A stretch of DNA of 64,000 nucleotides. It comes from a bacterium BMS3Abin14. GTDB taxonomy: Bacteria > BMS3Abin14. Below the pieces are notes generated by a model, which was not told where the DNA came from, did not search any database, and saw nothing but the letters and a program-made list of their open reading frames with translations. Positions 29,045 to 39,830 of this stretch are shown piece by piece; position 1 is the first letter of the stretch; each line of letters starts with the position of its first letter. A program made the translations under genes and the position numbers. The stretch is from positions 62,001-126,000 of the forward strand of contig BDTG01000019.1 in NCBI GenBank assembly GCA_002897695.1, in the 5' to 3' direction.

Positions 29045-29608
29045 TTGAAGTCAAGAACATCAAGAACGAGAGACATCGTCCTGGTCGCCCTGACGGTGGC
29101 CCTGACCTCGGCCGGGGCCTACCTGCGCATCCCCATAGGACCGGTGCCCATTACGCTTCAGACCTTTTTCGTCCTTCTTTCAGGCGCTGTCCTGGGCCCA
29201 TGGCTCGGGGCAACGGCTATGTGCGCCTATATAATTCTCGGACTGGCCGGCCTTCCCGTCTTCACCTCGGGGGGAGGCCCCCAATATCTTCTCTCACCTA
29301 CCTTCGGATTTCTTCTGTCATTTCCGGTGGCATCGGCTGTCGTGGGGTTGGTTCTCAGGGGTGCAGGCCCGGAAGCAACTCGTCGCAGGATTGCGGTGGC
29401 CATGTTTTGCGGGACCTTCCTTGTATATCTCGTGGGGATTCCCTGGCTGGGTCTCAATCTCAGTTGGATCCAGCATAAGGAACTGGGAGCCGGCGCTGTC
29501 ATGATGATGGGCATGGTCCCGTTTCTCCCGGGGGACCTTCTCAAGATCCTCCTCGCGGTGTGGGTTTTTCCCCCGGTCCTGAGGGTTGTCAGGGACCAGC
29601 GTCCCTGA
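29045..29608 (+). CDS. bioY: Biotin transporter BioY (ECF S-component)
   Basis: BioY is the substrate-binding membrane subunit for biotin uptake, working alone or with a shared ECF module. The 187-residue product has five to six hydrophobic segments and the family motifs PVPITLQTF, GLPVFTSGGGPQYLLSPTFGFLLSF and PFLPGDLLKI. The only reasonable start is TTG at 29045, with a modest AAAGGCGG upstream. No bioM/bioN genes lie next to it and I see no clear BirA operator in the 86-bp gap to coaE. Confidence 0.93.
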   Translation: MKSRTSRTRDIVLVALTVALTSAGAYLRIPIGPVPITLQTFFVLLSGAVLGPWLGATAMCAYIILGLAGLPVFTSGGGPQYLLSPTFGFLLSFPVASAVVGLVLRGAGPEATRRRIAVAMFCGTFLVYLVGIPWLGLNLSWIQHKELGAGAVMMMGMVPFLPGDLLKILLAVWVFPPVLRVVRDQRP

Positions 29609-29644
29609 CGGATAGAATCCCGTTTTCCAGGCTCGCGGCCCCCT

Positions 29645-29887
29645 TCACTTTCCTCTGAAGAACACATCGCTGAAGAATCGGTAGATCTCGGCGAGAAAGC
29701 CCGTGTAGTAATTTACCAGGATCAGGAAGATCAGGCCAACCATCAGCGCACAGTAAAAAATAATCAGCGCTTCACCACGGCCGGCGCCGATCCTCGGGGC
29801 GAGGAAACGATGCACGAACACCCATAGGAGACTCGACAGAAAAACAAGATAACCTATGAAGAAACCGAAGGTCAGAAGATAGAGCAT
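29645..29887 (-). CDS. Small two-helix membrane protein of unknown function
   Basis: An 80-residue frame with two hydrophobic segments (residues about 2-27 and 40-62) separated by a short basic loop (APRIGAGRGE), and a C-terminal basic end. I do not recognise the family. It lies 41 bp downstream of tRNA-Pro on the same strand and ends 36 bp from the convergent bioY stop. No convincing ribosome-binding site precedes the ATG, which lowers confidence; codon use looks like that of the neighbours. Confidence 0.5.
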   Translation of the reverse strand: MLYLLTFGFFIGYLVFLSSLLWVFVHRFLAPRIGAGRGEALIIFYCALMVGLIFLILVNYYTGFLAEIYRFFSDVFFRGK

Positions 29888-29928
29888 GGGCAGGAAAACT
29901 CAGCCCGGCCAAACCAGGCCGAATGAGA

Positions 29929-30005
29929 TGGTCGGGATGGCGGGATTTGAACCCGCGGCCTCATGGTCCCGAACCATGCGCGCTACCAAGCTGCGCCACA
30001 TCCCG
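29929..30005 (-). tRNA. tRNA-Pro (CGG)
   Basis: The 77-nt cloverleaf has acceptor stem CGGGATG/CATCCCG, D-arm GCGCAGCTTGGTAGCGC, anticodon stem CATGG/CCATG with loop TTCGGGA (anticodon CGG), T-arm with GGTTCAAATCC, and an encoded CCA. The C1-G72 pair and G35-G36 are proline identity features. It lies 38 bp after atpC in the same direction. Confidence 0.93.
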
Positions 30006-30043
30006 ATTTTGGAATCCAAATTATCAGGGAGGCCGCTCCCCCG

Positions 30044-30460
30044 CTACTTCCTGTCCGCTACCTGAACCCTGGTTACCGCTTTTTCCAGGCGCACCTTGGC
30101 CTTCTGATAGGCAGGATCATGTTCACCGGCAGTGATGATCTGTTCAGCCTGTTCCTTGGCTACTTGGGCTCTTGCAAGATTGATATCCGTTGCTTTCTCG
30201 GCCGTCTCGGCCAGGACCATAACCCTGTCGGAAGCCACTTCCACGTACCCCCAGGATACGGCTACGTGCTCAGTCCGGTCTGCGGTACGATAGTTCAGCT
30301 CCCCAACCTTCAGTGCGGTAAGCAAGGGAACGTGCCCCGGCAGAACCCCGAATTCTCCCTCGATTCCGGGAAGAACCACCTCATCCACCTCTGTAGACAC
30401 AACAATACGTTCAGGTGTGACCACCTCCAGAAACAGTTTGTCTTTACTTGACTCGGCCAT
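30044..30460 (-). CDS. atpC: ATP synthase epsilon subunit
   Basis: Epsilon is part of the F1 central stalk and regulates ATP hydrolysis. The 138-residue product has the N-terminal beta sandwich (FLEVVTPERIV, LPGIEGEFGVLPGHVPLLTAL) and a C-terminal helix pair from about residue 95. It is the last gene of the atp operon, 9 bp after atpD. A short GC-rich hairpin (30027-30040) follows without a clear T-tract. Confidence 0.97.
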   Translation of the reverse strand: MAESSKDKLFLEVVTPERIVVSTEVDEVVLPGIEGEFGVLPGHVPLLTALKVGELNYRTADRTEHVAVSWGYVEVASDRVMVLAETAEKATDINLARAQVAKEQAEQIITAGEHDPAYQKAKVRLEKAVTRVQVADRK

Positions 30461-30469
30461 GGCGCGGGA

Positions 30470-32821
<2,352 letters not shown>

Positions 32822-32822
<1 letters not shown>

Positions 32823-34339
32823 TAGTCGTAGACGAACTCGTTTTTGAACTCTTCGAGAGCGGCCTTTATCGCAACCAGAAGATTGTCATCGATTTTTCCT
32901 GTTTCCTTGACATCTTTGAGAATTTCCGGATGGCGGTTTTCCATGAAACTCACCATCTCTCCGGCGTACTTCCCGATAACCTCCACTGGATAACCGTCAA
33001 GATACCCGTTTGTCGCAGAAAAGATGACAAGGACCTGTTTTTCTACCGGCATGGGAACATATTGGTCCTGTTTGAGCACCTCAACAAGACGTTCGCCTCG
33101 AGCGAGCTGCGCCTGGGTTGTTTTGTCAAGGTCGGACCCGAACTGGGCGAATGCCGCCATTTCCCTGTACTGGGCCAATTCCAGGCGCAGCCGGCCTGCA
33201 ACCTGCCGCATTGCTCTGACCTGGGCTGCTCCACCCACCCGGGAAACCGAGATGCCAACGTTGATGGCAGGGCGGACTCCCGAGTAGAACAGATCCGATT
33301 CCAGGAAGATCTGTCCGTCGGTGATGGAGATAACGTTTGTGGGGATATATGCCGAGACATCCCCTGCCTGGGTCTCAATTATGGGGAGCGCCGTCAGGGA
33401 ACCTCCACCGAGATCATCACTCAACTTGGCGGCCCTCTCCAGCAGCCTGGAGTGAAGGTAGAAAACATCTCCCGGGTATGCCTCCCGTCCCGGCGGCCGC
33501 CTGAGGAGAAGGGACATCTGCCTGTAGGCAACCGCATGTTTGGAAAGATCATCATATATGAGGAGCGCGTGCTGCCCATTGTCCCGGAAATACTCTCCCA
33601 TGGCGCATCCTGCAAATGGCGCAATAAACAGAAGCGGCGCCGGCTCGCTCGCGGAGGCGGAAACCACGATGGTATAATCCATAGCCCCGTGCTCATCGAG
33701 GACCGCGATAACCCGCGCAACCGTGGAGTCCTTCTGCCCGATGGCAACATAGATGCAGACAACAGGGTCGTCAGCGTTTTTCTGGTTGATAATGGTATCA
33801 ATGGCAATGGCGGTCTTGCCCGTCTGACGGTCTCCGATGATCAGCTCCCTCTGGCCGCGGCCGATGGGGATCATGGAGTCAACCGGTTTCAGTCCTGTCT
33901 GGAGGGGTTCCCTAACCGGCTGCCTTTTGACAATGCCGGGCGCGATAACCTCAACTAAACGGGTGTTTGTGGTCTCGATGGGCCCTTTCCCGTCTATGGG
34001 CTGCCCCAGAGGATTTACAACCCTCCCCAGCAGTTCCTCGCCGACAGGCACTTCCACGATCCGGCCGGTGCGCTTGACGACGTCACCCTCTTTGATGAGC
34101 TGGTACTCACCAAAAAGAACAATACCGACGTTGTCCTCCTCCAGGTTCAGGATCATTCCGAAGACCTCACCGGGCAGCTCCACGAGTTCTCCGGCCATGG
34201 CGTTTTCAAGACCATGAACCCGGGCGATGCCGTCTCCGGTGGACAGGACGATTCCCGTTTCCTTCACATCGATGGATTTTTCGAACCCCTCGATCTGTTT
34301 TTTGATTATCTCGGTGATCTCTTCCGCTTTAATTTGCAT
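32822..34339 (-). CDS. atpA: ATP synthase alpha subunit
   Basis: The non-catalytic nucleotide-binding F1 subunit, 505 residues. It has the N-terminal crown, Walker [14 protein letters not shown], the VGQKDSTVA segment, [11 protein letters not shown], and the conserved arginine region [13 protein letters not shown]. It starts 5 bp after atpH and overlaps atpG by one base. Confidence 0.98.
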
Positions 34340-34344
34340 TCGGA

Positions 34345-34890
34345 CTATCTCCCCTTGCTAAGGGTATCTTTTAACTCCTGTAGCTGATTGCTTATGCTTC
34401 CGTCGTAAACCCGGCTTCCAACGTAGGCTACCATCCCTCCGAGAATGTTCTCGTCAACTTCAATCTTCAGAATGATCTCCTTGCCCGAGATTTCGGAAAG
34501 CGCGTCATGAATCCTTTTCTTGTCATTATCGCCAAGCGGCGCGGCAACGACCACCCTCGCCCTTATACGATTTTCCCTCAGATCGCAGAGGCGATGGTAC
34601 GCCTCCGAAATTTCACCGATTCCGTCGATCCTGTTCTTTTCAAGCAGTACAAACACGGATTTTCTGGCCGTTTCCCCTATAGCGATCTTTTTGAAAATAC
34701 TGCTCAGGACCTTCTCTTTTGCGTCAAGGGAAACGGTTGGATCGAAAAAGAGGTTCCCCAGGTCGGGGCTTATGGTAAAGAGGCCCGCGACAACTTTAAG
34801 ATCCTCCCCGATTTCGACAACAAGGCCCTTTTCCGTCGCCAGATCTATTATTGCCTGGGCATAACGCTTTGCGAGAACTTGACCGATCAC
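34345..34890 (-). CDS. atpH: ATP synthase delta subunit
   Basis: Delta (OSCP) caps F1 and binds the b stalk. I chose the GTG at 34890, which overlaps the atpF stop as GTGA and has GGAGG about 10 nt upstream. It gives 181 residues beginning [14 protein letters not shown], the typical length; an ATG at 34920 is possible. The six-helix N-terminal domain and C-terminal [20 protein letters not shown]-type motif are visible. Confidence 0.95.
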   Translation of the reverse strand: MIGQVLAKRYAQAIIDLATEKGLVVEIGEDLKVVAGLFTISPDLGNLFFDPTVSLDAKEKVLSSIFKKIAIGETARKSVFVLLEKNRIDGIGEISEAYHRLCDLRENRIRARVVVAAPLGDNDKKRIHDALSEISGKEIILKIEVDENILGGMVAYVGSRVYDGSISNQLQELKDTLSKGR

Positions 34891-35465
34891 TGCTTGGCTG
34901 CCTCCAGATTGTTCAGACATTCGTCGACAAATCTGCTCTGATCATCAGGGGTTACCCTATCCCGTATGATCTCCTCAGCGATGGCCACTGCCGTTTCGGC
35001 CGCCTCTTTTCTCAGAATTTCCTGCGTTTTTTTCAACTCCTGCAGGATGGACTGTTTGGCCTCTTTTTTAAGCCTTTCCACAGCCTCCTCCGCTTCGCCA
35101 AGAATCCTCTCCTTCTCCATCTCGCTTTCCTGCCTGGCGGTCTTGATAAGCGCGTCCATCTCCTGATCCGCCCGCGCAAGCCGCTCCTCCGCCTCTTTCA
35201 TCTTGATCTCGGCCTGTTGCCTGGAGGCCTCGGCCTCATTGAGCATCTTGCGGACCGATTCTACGCTTCCTCTGATGCCATCGGCAATCGGTTTGCGGGC
35301 AAAGTATATCAGGATCCCCATAAGGATGGCGAAGTTCACGAACCGCATGATGAGATCGTAAATCGAACGCCCTCCTCCGCCATCACCACCCGCGGCCAGG
35401 GAAACGGCCGGGATCGCCAGGCCGCAGGCAAGCAGCAGAATGATCCGGACAGATCTTCTGGACAT
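34887..35465 (-). CDS. atpF: ATP synthase b subunit
   Basis: One of the two stator-stalk proteins. The 192-residue product has an N-terminal hydrophobic segment that looks like a signal sequence (ILLLACGLAIPAVSLAAG), a common feature of deltaproteobacterial AtpF. A membrane helix (residues about 38-56) and a long charged coiled coil follow. The ATG at 35465 shares a base with the b' stop (TGATG); a GTG one codon upstream is an alternative. Its presence with b' suggests a b/b' heterodimer. Confidence 0.95.
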   Translation of the reverse strand: MSRRSVRIILLLACGLAIPAVSLAAGGDGGGGRSIYDLIMRFVNFAILMGILIYFARKPIADGIRGSVESVRKMLNEAEASRQQAEIKMKEAEERLARADQEMDALIKTARQESEMEKERILGEAEEAVERLKKEAKQSILQELKKTQEILRKEAAETAVAIAEEIIRDRVTPDDQSRFVDECLNNLEAAKQ

Positions 35466-35902
35466 CACTCACCGCCCCCCATGGACCGGCCCATCAGCTT
35501 TGAGGCGACCCTGCCGGCCAGGCTCTCCACCTCCGCCTTCAGTGTTTTCCTGGATTCATCGGCCTGAATGGACAATGCCTTTCGAGCGGCATCGAGTTCC
35601 TTCGCATTGTCCGCCTTGGTATCCTGAAGAATCTTGCGGAATCCACCGAGCGCCTCGCTTCGGGATGTCGCCCTTATGGACATGGATTCCTGCTTGGCGG
35701 AAAAAAGTTTAGACTCATATTCAGTGATCTTTTCATCCGCCAGTCCGCCTAACCGCTCCTTGATCTCCGCCGCGTCCTTCACAAGCTTCTCGCGTTCATC
35801 CAGCACCCTGAGGATTGGCTTAAACAGCAAAAAATTGAGAACAACCATCAGAATCAGGAAGTTGGCCAGCTGGACAAGTAAGGTAAAGTTGACGCTAATC
35901 AA
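35465..35902 (-). CDS. atpF': ATP synthase b' subunit (second stator stalk)
   Basis: The 145-residue product begins with a single membrane helix (VQLANFLILMVVLNFLLFKP) and continues as a coiled coil with alternating charge and Ala. This is the b' type that pairs with AtpF in photosynthetic and many deltaproteobacterial enzymes. The start is TTG at 35902 with GGAGG 5 nt upstream. It is separated from atpE by 333 bp holding repeat elements. Confidence 0.92.
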   Translation of the reverse strand: MISVNFTLLVQLANFLILMVVLNFLLFKPILRVLDEREKLVKDAAEIKERLGGLADEKITEYESKLFSAKQESMSIRATSRSEALGGFRKILQDTKADNAKELDAARKALSIQADESRKTLKAEVESLAGRVASKLMGRSMGGGE

Positions 35903-36057
35903 GTGTGCCTCCGCTTACCCGGACAAAAAAACACGCAATATTCGGTTAAAGAATGCATAAAAGTAATAAAACGGTCTTTACCTGTCAACAGTTTTTCCCT
36001 GTCAGGCTGCCACAGGGCTTTATCCCTGTGACAAGGTCGTCAAAAACCATCAACCTT

Positions 36058-36240
36058 TGATGGCTTCGCAAAAAGTCATCAAAGTGCCCGGGGAGGGCGC
36101 CCAAATCAATAGCTTGCAACGCAAGTTGTTGATTTGCAAGGAAAGTAAAAATGACATTTTCCACTTTCCGTTGAGCAAAAAGCCACGAACCTGCCTGTGC
36201 GTTGCACGCAGACAGGTGGACTTTTTGCGACCATATCAAC
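36058..36240. repeat. Intergenic repeat cluster between atpE and atpF'
   Basis: This stretch contains several modules that recur elsewhere in the window. GGCTTCGCAAAAAGTCATCAAAG followed by GCCC (36064-36090) matches the complement of 40790-40815. A segment with GTTGTTGATTTG, GGAAAG, ATGAC and CTTTCCG (36124-36162) matches the complement of 40957-41010. A pair of blocks AAAAAGCCACGAA and TTTGCGACCATATCA (36176-36238) matches the complement of 6081-6119. Between the last two blocks an extra GC-rich hairpin (CCTGCCTGTGCG...CGCAGACAGG) is inserted. It touches the atpE stop codon. Confidence 0.7.
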
Positions 36241-36493
36241 CATTGACCACGAAGATAAGGAGAAGCGCCACCACGAGGGCGTAGATCCCGGTGGACTCGG
36301 AAACAGCCTGTCCCACCAGCATGGTTCGTGTAAGCAGTCCGGCATCGGCGGGATTTTTGCCGATAGCCTCGCAGGCCTTGCCGGCCGCAAAACCCTCGCC
36401 GATTCCCGGGCCAATGGCCCCGAACCCCATGGAGATCCCCGCGCCGAGCAGTGCCGCTGCCCTGATCAATTCCGTCCCGGTAATTCCTGTCAT
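36236..36493 (-). CDS. atpE: ATP synthase c subunit, single hairpin with Na+-type two-carboxylate signature
   Basis: The c subunit forms the membrane rotor ring. The 85-residue product is one helical hairpin with the glycine motif [18 protein letters not shown] in helix 1 and the ion site [11 protein letters not shown] in helix 2. Residues E33 and E66 together with V64, S67, T68 and Y71 match the two-carboxylate Na+-binding motif described for Fusobacterium nucleatum, and differ from the plain Asp/Glu site of H+ enzymes. This predicts Na+ coupling (inference). It lies 44 bp downstream of a second, triple-hairpin c-subunit gene. Confidence 0.97.
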   Translation of the reverse strand: MTGITGTELIRAAALLGAGISMGFGAIGPGIGEGFAAGKACEAIGKNPADAGLLTRTMLVGQAVSESTGIYALVVALLLIFVVNG

Positions 36494-36537
36494 TTTGTTC
36501 CTCCTGAAATGATTTAGTTACAAGAAAACTTCGGCGA

Positions 36538-37281
36538 TTAGCTCAATATTATGAGGACAAAAGCCACAACCATGGCGTAGATGCTTGTCGATTGCGCCAC
36601 CGCCTGGCCCAGAAGCATGACCCTGGTCAGCAGACCTACCGAATTGATCGGGTCCTTGTGGCTTCTGACTCCAATAATGGCCGCCTCCGCCGCTATCCCG
36701 GATCCGATGGATGGCCCTACAGCTCCGAATCCCATACAGAGTCCCGCTGAAAGCATTGCCACAAAATCAACGATGCCGGCATCGGGCCTTGCCGGAAGAA
36801 AGAGCAGCAGAAATGAAACAAGCAATGCGAAAATTACCGGGGTCTGGGTTACCGCCTGGCCTATGAGCATCATGGTGGTGAAGCTGCTCCTGAGATATGG
36901 CTGCCGGGCGATAGCTTCGCAGGCCCGGGCAGCGGGAAACCCCGCCCCCACACCGGAGGCCAAGGACGCCGCCCCGATTGAGAGGCCGGCCCCCAGGGCG
37001 CTGAAACCGTCAATAAGGGGAACTCCGTGATAGTTCCCGAAAAGGAGCAGGATGGCGACCACCAACGCGAAGATACCCGAGGTTTCCGTCACTGCCTGGC
37101 CGACGAGCATGATGCGAAACAGGTCGAAAGAAGTCCCCGGCTGTCTGGAGATACCCAGGGTTGCGCTTCCGGCAGACAGGCCCTCGCCGATTCCCGGGCC
37201 AATGGCACCGAGACCGATTGCCAGGCCGGCCCCCGCCATTGACAGGGCCTTGACGAGCTCCTCGGTTGCGATTAGATCCAT
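36538..37281 (-). CDS. ATP synthase c-subunit fusion of three hairpins, carboxylates only in hairpin 1
   Basis: The 247-residue product contains three tandem F-type c hairpins: residues 1-83, 88-163 and 168-247, each with a glycine-rich first helix and a GQAV second helix, six membrane helices in all. Hairpin 1 keeps the two-carboxylate site (E33, E66 in GQAVTETSGIF). Hairpin 2 has A113 and Q146 (GQAVTQTPVIF), and hairpin 3 has S194 and Q230 (GQAVAQSTSIY). The polar-loop motif RQP is kept in hairpins 1 and 2. V-type and Acetobacterium c1 rotors show similar fusion with loss of sites; a triple form in an F-type operon is unusual. It sits between atpB and atpE and is intact, with no frameshift. 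Confidence 0.93.
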   Translation of the reverse strand: MDLIATEELVKALSMAGAGLAIGLGAIGPGIGEGLSAGSATLGISRQPGTSFDLFRIMLVGQAVTETSGIFALVVAILLLFGNYHGVPLIDGFSALGAGLSIGAASLASGVGAGFPAARACEAIARQPYLRSSFTTMMLIGQAVTQTPVIFALLVSFLLLFLPARPDAGIVDFVAMLSAGLCMGFGAVGPSIGSGIAAEAAIIGVRSHKDPINSVGLLTRVMLLGQAVAQSTSIYAMVVAFVLIILS

Positions 37282-37361
37282 AAACCCTCTCTTGCGGCCT
37301 CTTTAAAACCTTTTCGGACCAGGCCAATCCTGATTTGATGGAACTGTAAAATAGTCATTAA

Positions 37362-38033
37362 CTATTTAGTCGCCACGGCTATATACGTGATCGTGAGCAT
37401 GGTAAAAACGAAAGCCTGGATTGTGCCGACAAAAAGCCCGAAAAATGCGTTAAGAAACGGCGGCAAAACCAGATTATACACCATGTGGGATACCACGATG
37501 ATAATGATGGCTCCCCCCATGATATTGCCGAACAGCCGGAAGGAGATGGATATGACCTTGGCCAGCTCTCCGATAACATTCAGCGGAGCCATCACAAAGA
37601 AGGGTTCAGCGTATTCCTTGAGGTATTTCCCTATCCCTTTTTCCCTGACAGCCGCGAAATGGGTGAGGACAAAACCCATGATCCCGAGGCTCAGCGGTGT
37701 GTTCAGGTCTCTTGTGGGCTCTTCAAGCCCCGGGATGATCCCCAGCCAGTTGCACACGACCAGGAAAACAAACATGGTTGCGATTAGTGGCAGGTAGCCT
37801 CGGCTGGTAGTCTCGAGGGTGTCCCTGACAAGCCTGTCCATGGCGGAAACATAAAGCTCCACTATCCGCTGGAGGGGGCCCGGGATCTGCTTGAGGCCCC
37901 TTGTCGCGAGAAATGCCACGATTACCAGAAAGGCCATAACGAGCCACGTATTAAACAGCGTGGCCGTGTTGACAGTCAGGTGGAGGCCGAACAGATCAAA
38001 CGAATATCTGGGGATGTAGGTCAGATCTGCCAT
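37362..38033 (-). CDS. atpB: ATP synthase a subunit
   Basis: The stator a subunit forms the two ion half-channels against the c ring. The 223-residue product has five to six hydrophobic helices and the essential Arg in the conserved SFRLFGNIMGGAII helix, preceded by NVIGELAKVIS. It lies 7 bp after atpI and 80 bp before the triple c gene. The last helix ends FVFTMLTITYIAVATK, with the conserved QAFVF segment. Confidence 0.96.
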   Translation of the reverse strand: MADLTYIPRYSFDLFGLHLTVNTATLFNTWLVMAFLVIVAFLATRGLKQIPGPLQRIVELYVSAMDRLVRDTLETTSRGYLPLIATMFVFLVVCNWLGIIPGLEEPTRDLNTPLSLGIMGFVLTHFAAVREKGIGKYLKEYAEPFFVMAPLNVIGELAKVISISFRLFGNIMGGAIIIIVVSHMVYNLVLPPFLNAFFGLFVGTIQAFVFTMLTITYIAVATK

Positions 38034-38040
38034 GTCACCA

Positions 38041-38442
38041 TCATCTTTTATCCATTTCGCCCTTCCGGCCTGTACTTCCGGCTAACTCCCCCGCGATGAG
38101 AACTGCCTGGGCAGTGAACAGCGCGGGTATTGCGGCCCCCAGGGCGATCCCTTTCACTGACGCTGCCACAACGAGGGCCGCCCCGGCTGTTGTCATCCTC
38201 AGGGCGTAACGCCCCGCAGCGGACCGCTGCCCTCCGGACCCCACCTTCACGGCGTGCCGAGGTATATGCCCAGCCATGGCGAGGAAATTTACCAGGCTCG
38301 CGGCCCCTCCCAGTGCGGCCCCCTTGGCCCAGGACATATGGCCCATCAGGACAAAAGCACCAACCGAAAGCAGTATTATGGCGAGGGCCCTGAAAAAAAT
38401 CTTCCTGACAAATCCGGCGAATATCTGAACCACACCGCTCAT
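38041..38442 (-). CDS. atpI: ATP synthase I-like protein
   Basis: The 133-residue product has four hydrophobic segments (about residues 15-33, 38-58, 82-98, 103-120), like the AtpI family, which helps c-ring assembly and may take part in Mg2+ handling. Sequence similarity is weak, so the call rests partly on its place as first gene of the atp operon. No AtpZ gene is seen next to it. A dedicated ring-assembly factor fits with the unusual two-type rotor (inference). Confidence 0.75.
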   Translation of the reverse strand: MSGVVQIFAGFVRKIFFRALAIILLSVGAFVLMGHMSWAKGAALGGAASLVNFLAMAGHIPRHAVKVGSGGQRSAAGRYALRMTTAGAALVVAASVKGIALGAAIPALFTAQAVLIAGELAGSTGRKGEMDKR

Positions 38443-38479
38443 AAATCGGTATGCAATATACTGTATCCCATGGTTTTCA

Positions 38480-38920
38480 TCAATCGGTTTTTAGCGCCGC
38501 AGATTTTGCGTTCCTGCCGGCGCTGTTTTCCTTCATGGGTCCGATGGGGGATACCCTGGCCTCACCCTGCATCATGACGCAGCTTCCGTCAAAGACCACT
38601 CCCTCCTCAATGTACAGGCTGGGGGTCTTGATGTTGCCGAAGACCTTTCCCGGGGTATGTACCTCCACTTTCCCCGTTGCGGTGATATTTCCCTTTACCA
38701 TGCCGCTTATCACGATGGTCTGTACCTGGATCTCGGCATTGATAATGGCGCTTTCACCCACGACCAGTGTATCCTTCGTAATAATCTCCCCCTCCATCTT
38801 TCCGTCTACACGGACGGTCCCCTCGAAGGTGAGGATGCCCTTGAAATCCGTTCCTTCCCCCAGAAAGGCCTTGATCTCTCCCCTGGCCGCACCGCTGGGC
38901 TTTTCCTTCTTTCCGTTCAT
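38480..38920 (-). CDS. Bactofilin
   Basis: Bactofilins form membrane-associated beta-helical filaments involved in cell shape and, in some species, ParAB anchoring. The 146-residue product has a short polar N-terminus and a repeated beta-helix core (FLGEGTDFKGILTFEGTVRVDG, then VKGNITATGKVEVHTPGKVFGNI), with a C-terminal polar tail. I chose ATG at 38920, 7 nt after GGAGG. It lies directly downstream of parB, consistent with a role linked to chromosome segregation. Confidence 0.92.
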   Translation of the reverse strand: MNGKKEKPSGAARGEIKAFLGEGTDFKGILTFEGTVRVDGKMEGEIITKDTLVVGESAIINAEIQVQTIVISGMVKGNITATGKVEVHTPGKVFGNIKTPSLYIEEGVVFDGSCVMMQGEARVSPIGPMKENSAGRNAKSAALKTD

Positions 38921-38960
38921 TGTTTTTCCTCCATTCCGGCTATTCCCCAAAAGTCCATCA

Positions 38961-39830
38961 TCAGACACCTTCAAGGATTCTGTCTATCACACCATCGAGT
39001 TCCTCGGAGTCGGCACAGATGATCTCGATACGTCCACCCTGTTTACCGATTTTAAGGCGGACCTTTGAACCCAGGCACTTTTCCATCCTGCTTTCAAGAG
39101 CTCTTGTATCGGGCGAAACATCCCGAGTCCCGGACATTTTCCCGGGGGAGGATCGCATCCCCCTCACGACCCGTTCCACTTCCCGCACCGACAGCCCTCT
39201 TTTCAGTATTTGGCCGAGTACCTCCCGCATTTCCCCCATGTCCTTAACCCCCAGCAGGGCTCGGGCGTGTCCCGCCGATATGGAACCCTCTGACAGCTTT
39301 TCCTTCACGAATTCAGGAAGTTTGAGCAGTCTGAGAGCATTTGCCACCGTGGCGCGATCCTTGCCGAGGCGGGCTGCAAGCTGTTCCTGGGTATAATCAA
39401 ACCGCTCCTGAAGCTCCCCATAGGCCCCTGCTTCCTCAAGCGGATTCAGGTCCTCACGCTGAATGTTTTCGATGAGAGCCAGTTCCAGCTTCTGGTCCTC
39501 CGGATATTTTTTCAGGATTACGGGCACCGTTTTCAGGCCCGCGAGCTTCGCAGCCCTGAGGCGCCGCTCACCGGCAAGCAATTCATAGCCCCCCGGCACC
39601 CGATGGACCAGCAGCGGCTGCAGGATACCCTTTTCCCGGATTGAGGCGGTCAATTCGGCCATCGCTCCACGGTTAAAAGTTTTCCTTGGCTGGTCGGAAT
39701 TCGGAAAAACCTCCTCAACGGACACAACCAGCAGTTCACCATGTTGAACGATGTTCTCCATACCGGGAATCAGGGCGCCCAACCCCTTGCCGAGGGCCTG
39801 TCTTTTTCGTTCAGTCGTCATGCTTGTCAT
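38961..39830 (-). CDS. parB: Chromosome partitioning protein ParB
   Basis: ParB is a CTP-dependent clamp that loads at parS and spreads. The 289-residue product has the CTP-binding motif GERRLRAAK, the [14 protein letters not shown] segment, the helix-turn-helix ([24 protein letters not shown] region) and a C-terminal dimerisation domain. The start overlaps the parA stop as ATGA; an ATG three codons on is an alternative. A perfect parS lies about 3.8 kb away at 43586. Confidence 0.96.
   Translation of the reverse strand: MTSMTTERKRQALGKGLGALIPGMENIVQHGELLVVSVEEVFPNSDQPRKTFNRGAMAELTASIREKGILQPLLVHRVPGGYELLAGERRLRAAKLAGLKTVPVILKKYPEDQKLELALIENIQREDLNPLEEAGAYGELQERFDYTQEQLAARLGKDRATVANALRLLKLPEFVKEKLSEGSISAGHARALLGVKDMGEMREVLGQILKRGLSVREVERVVRGMRSSPGKMSGTRDVSPDTRALESRMEKCLGSKVRLKIGKQGGRIEIICADSEELDGVIDRILEGV

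Noticed and set aside
35903-36240. Small open frames between atpE and atpF' as extra ATP synthase subunits
   Set aside because: They consist of repeat sequence found elsewhere in the window and have no membrane segment or ribosome-binding site.
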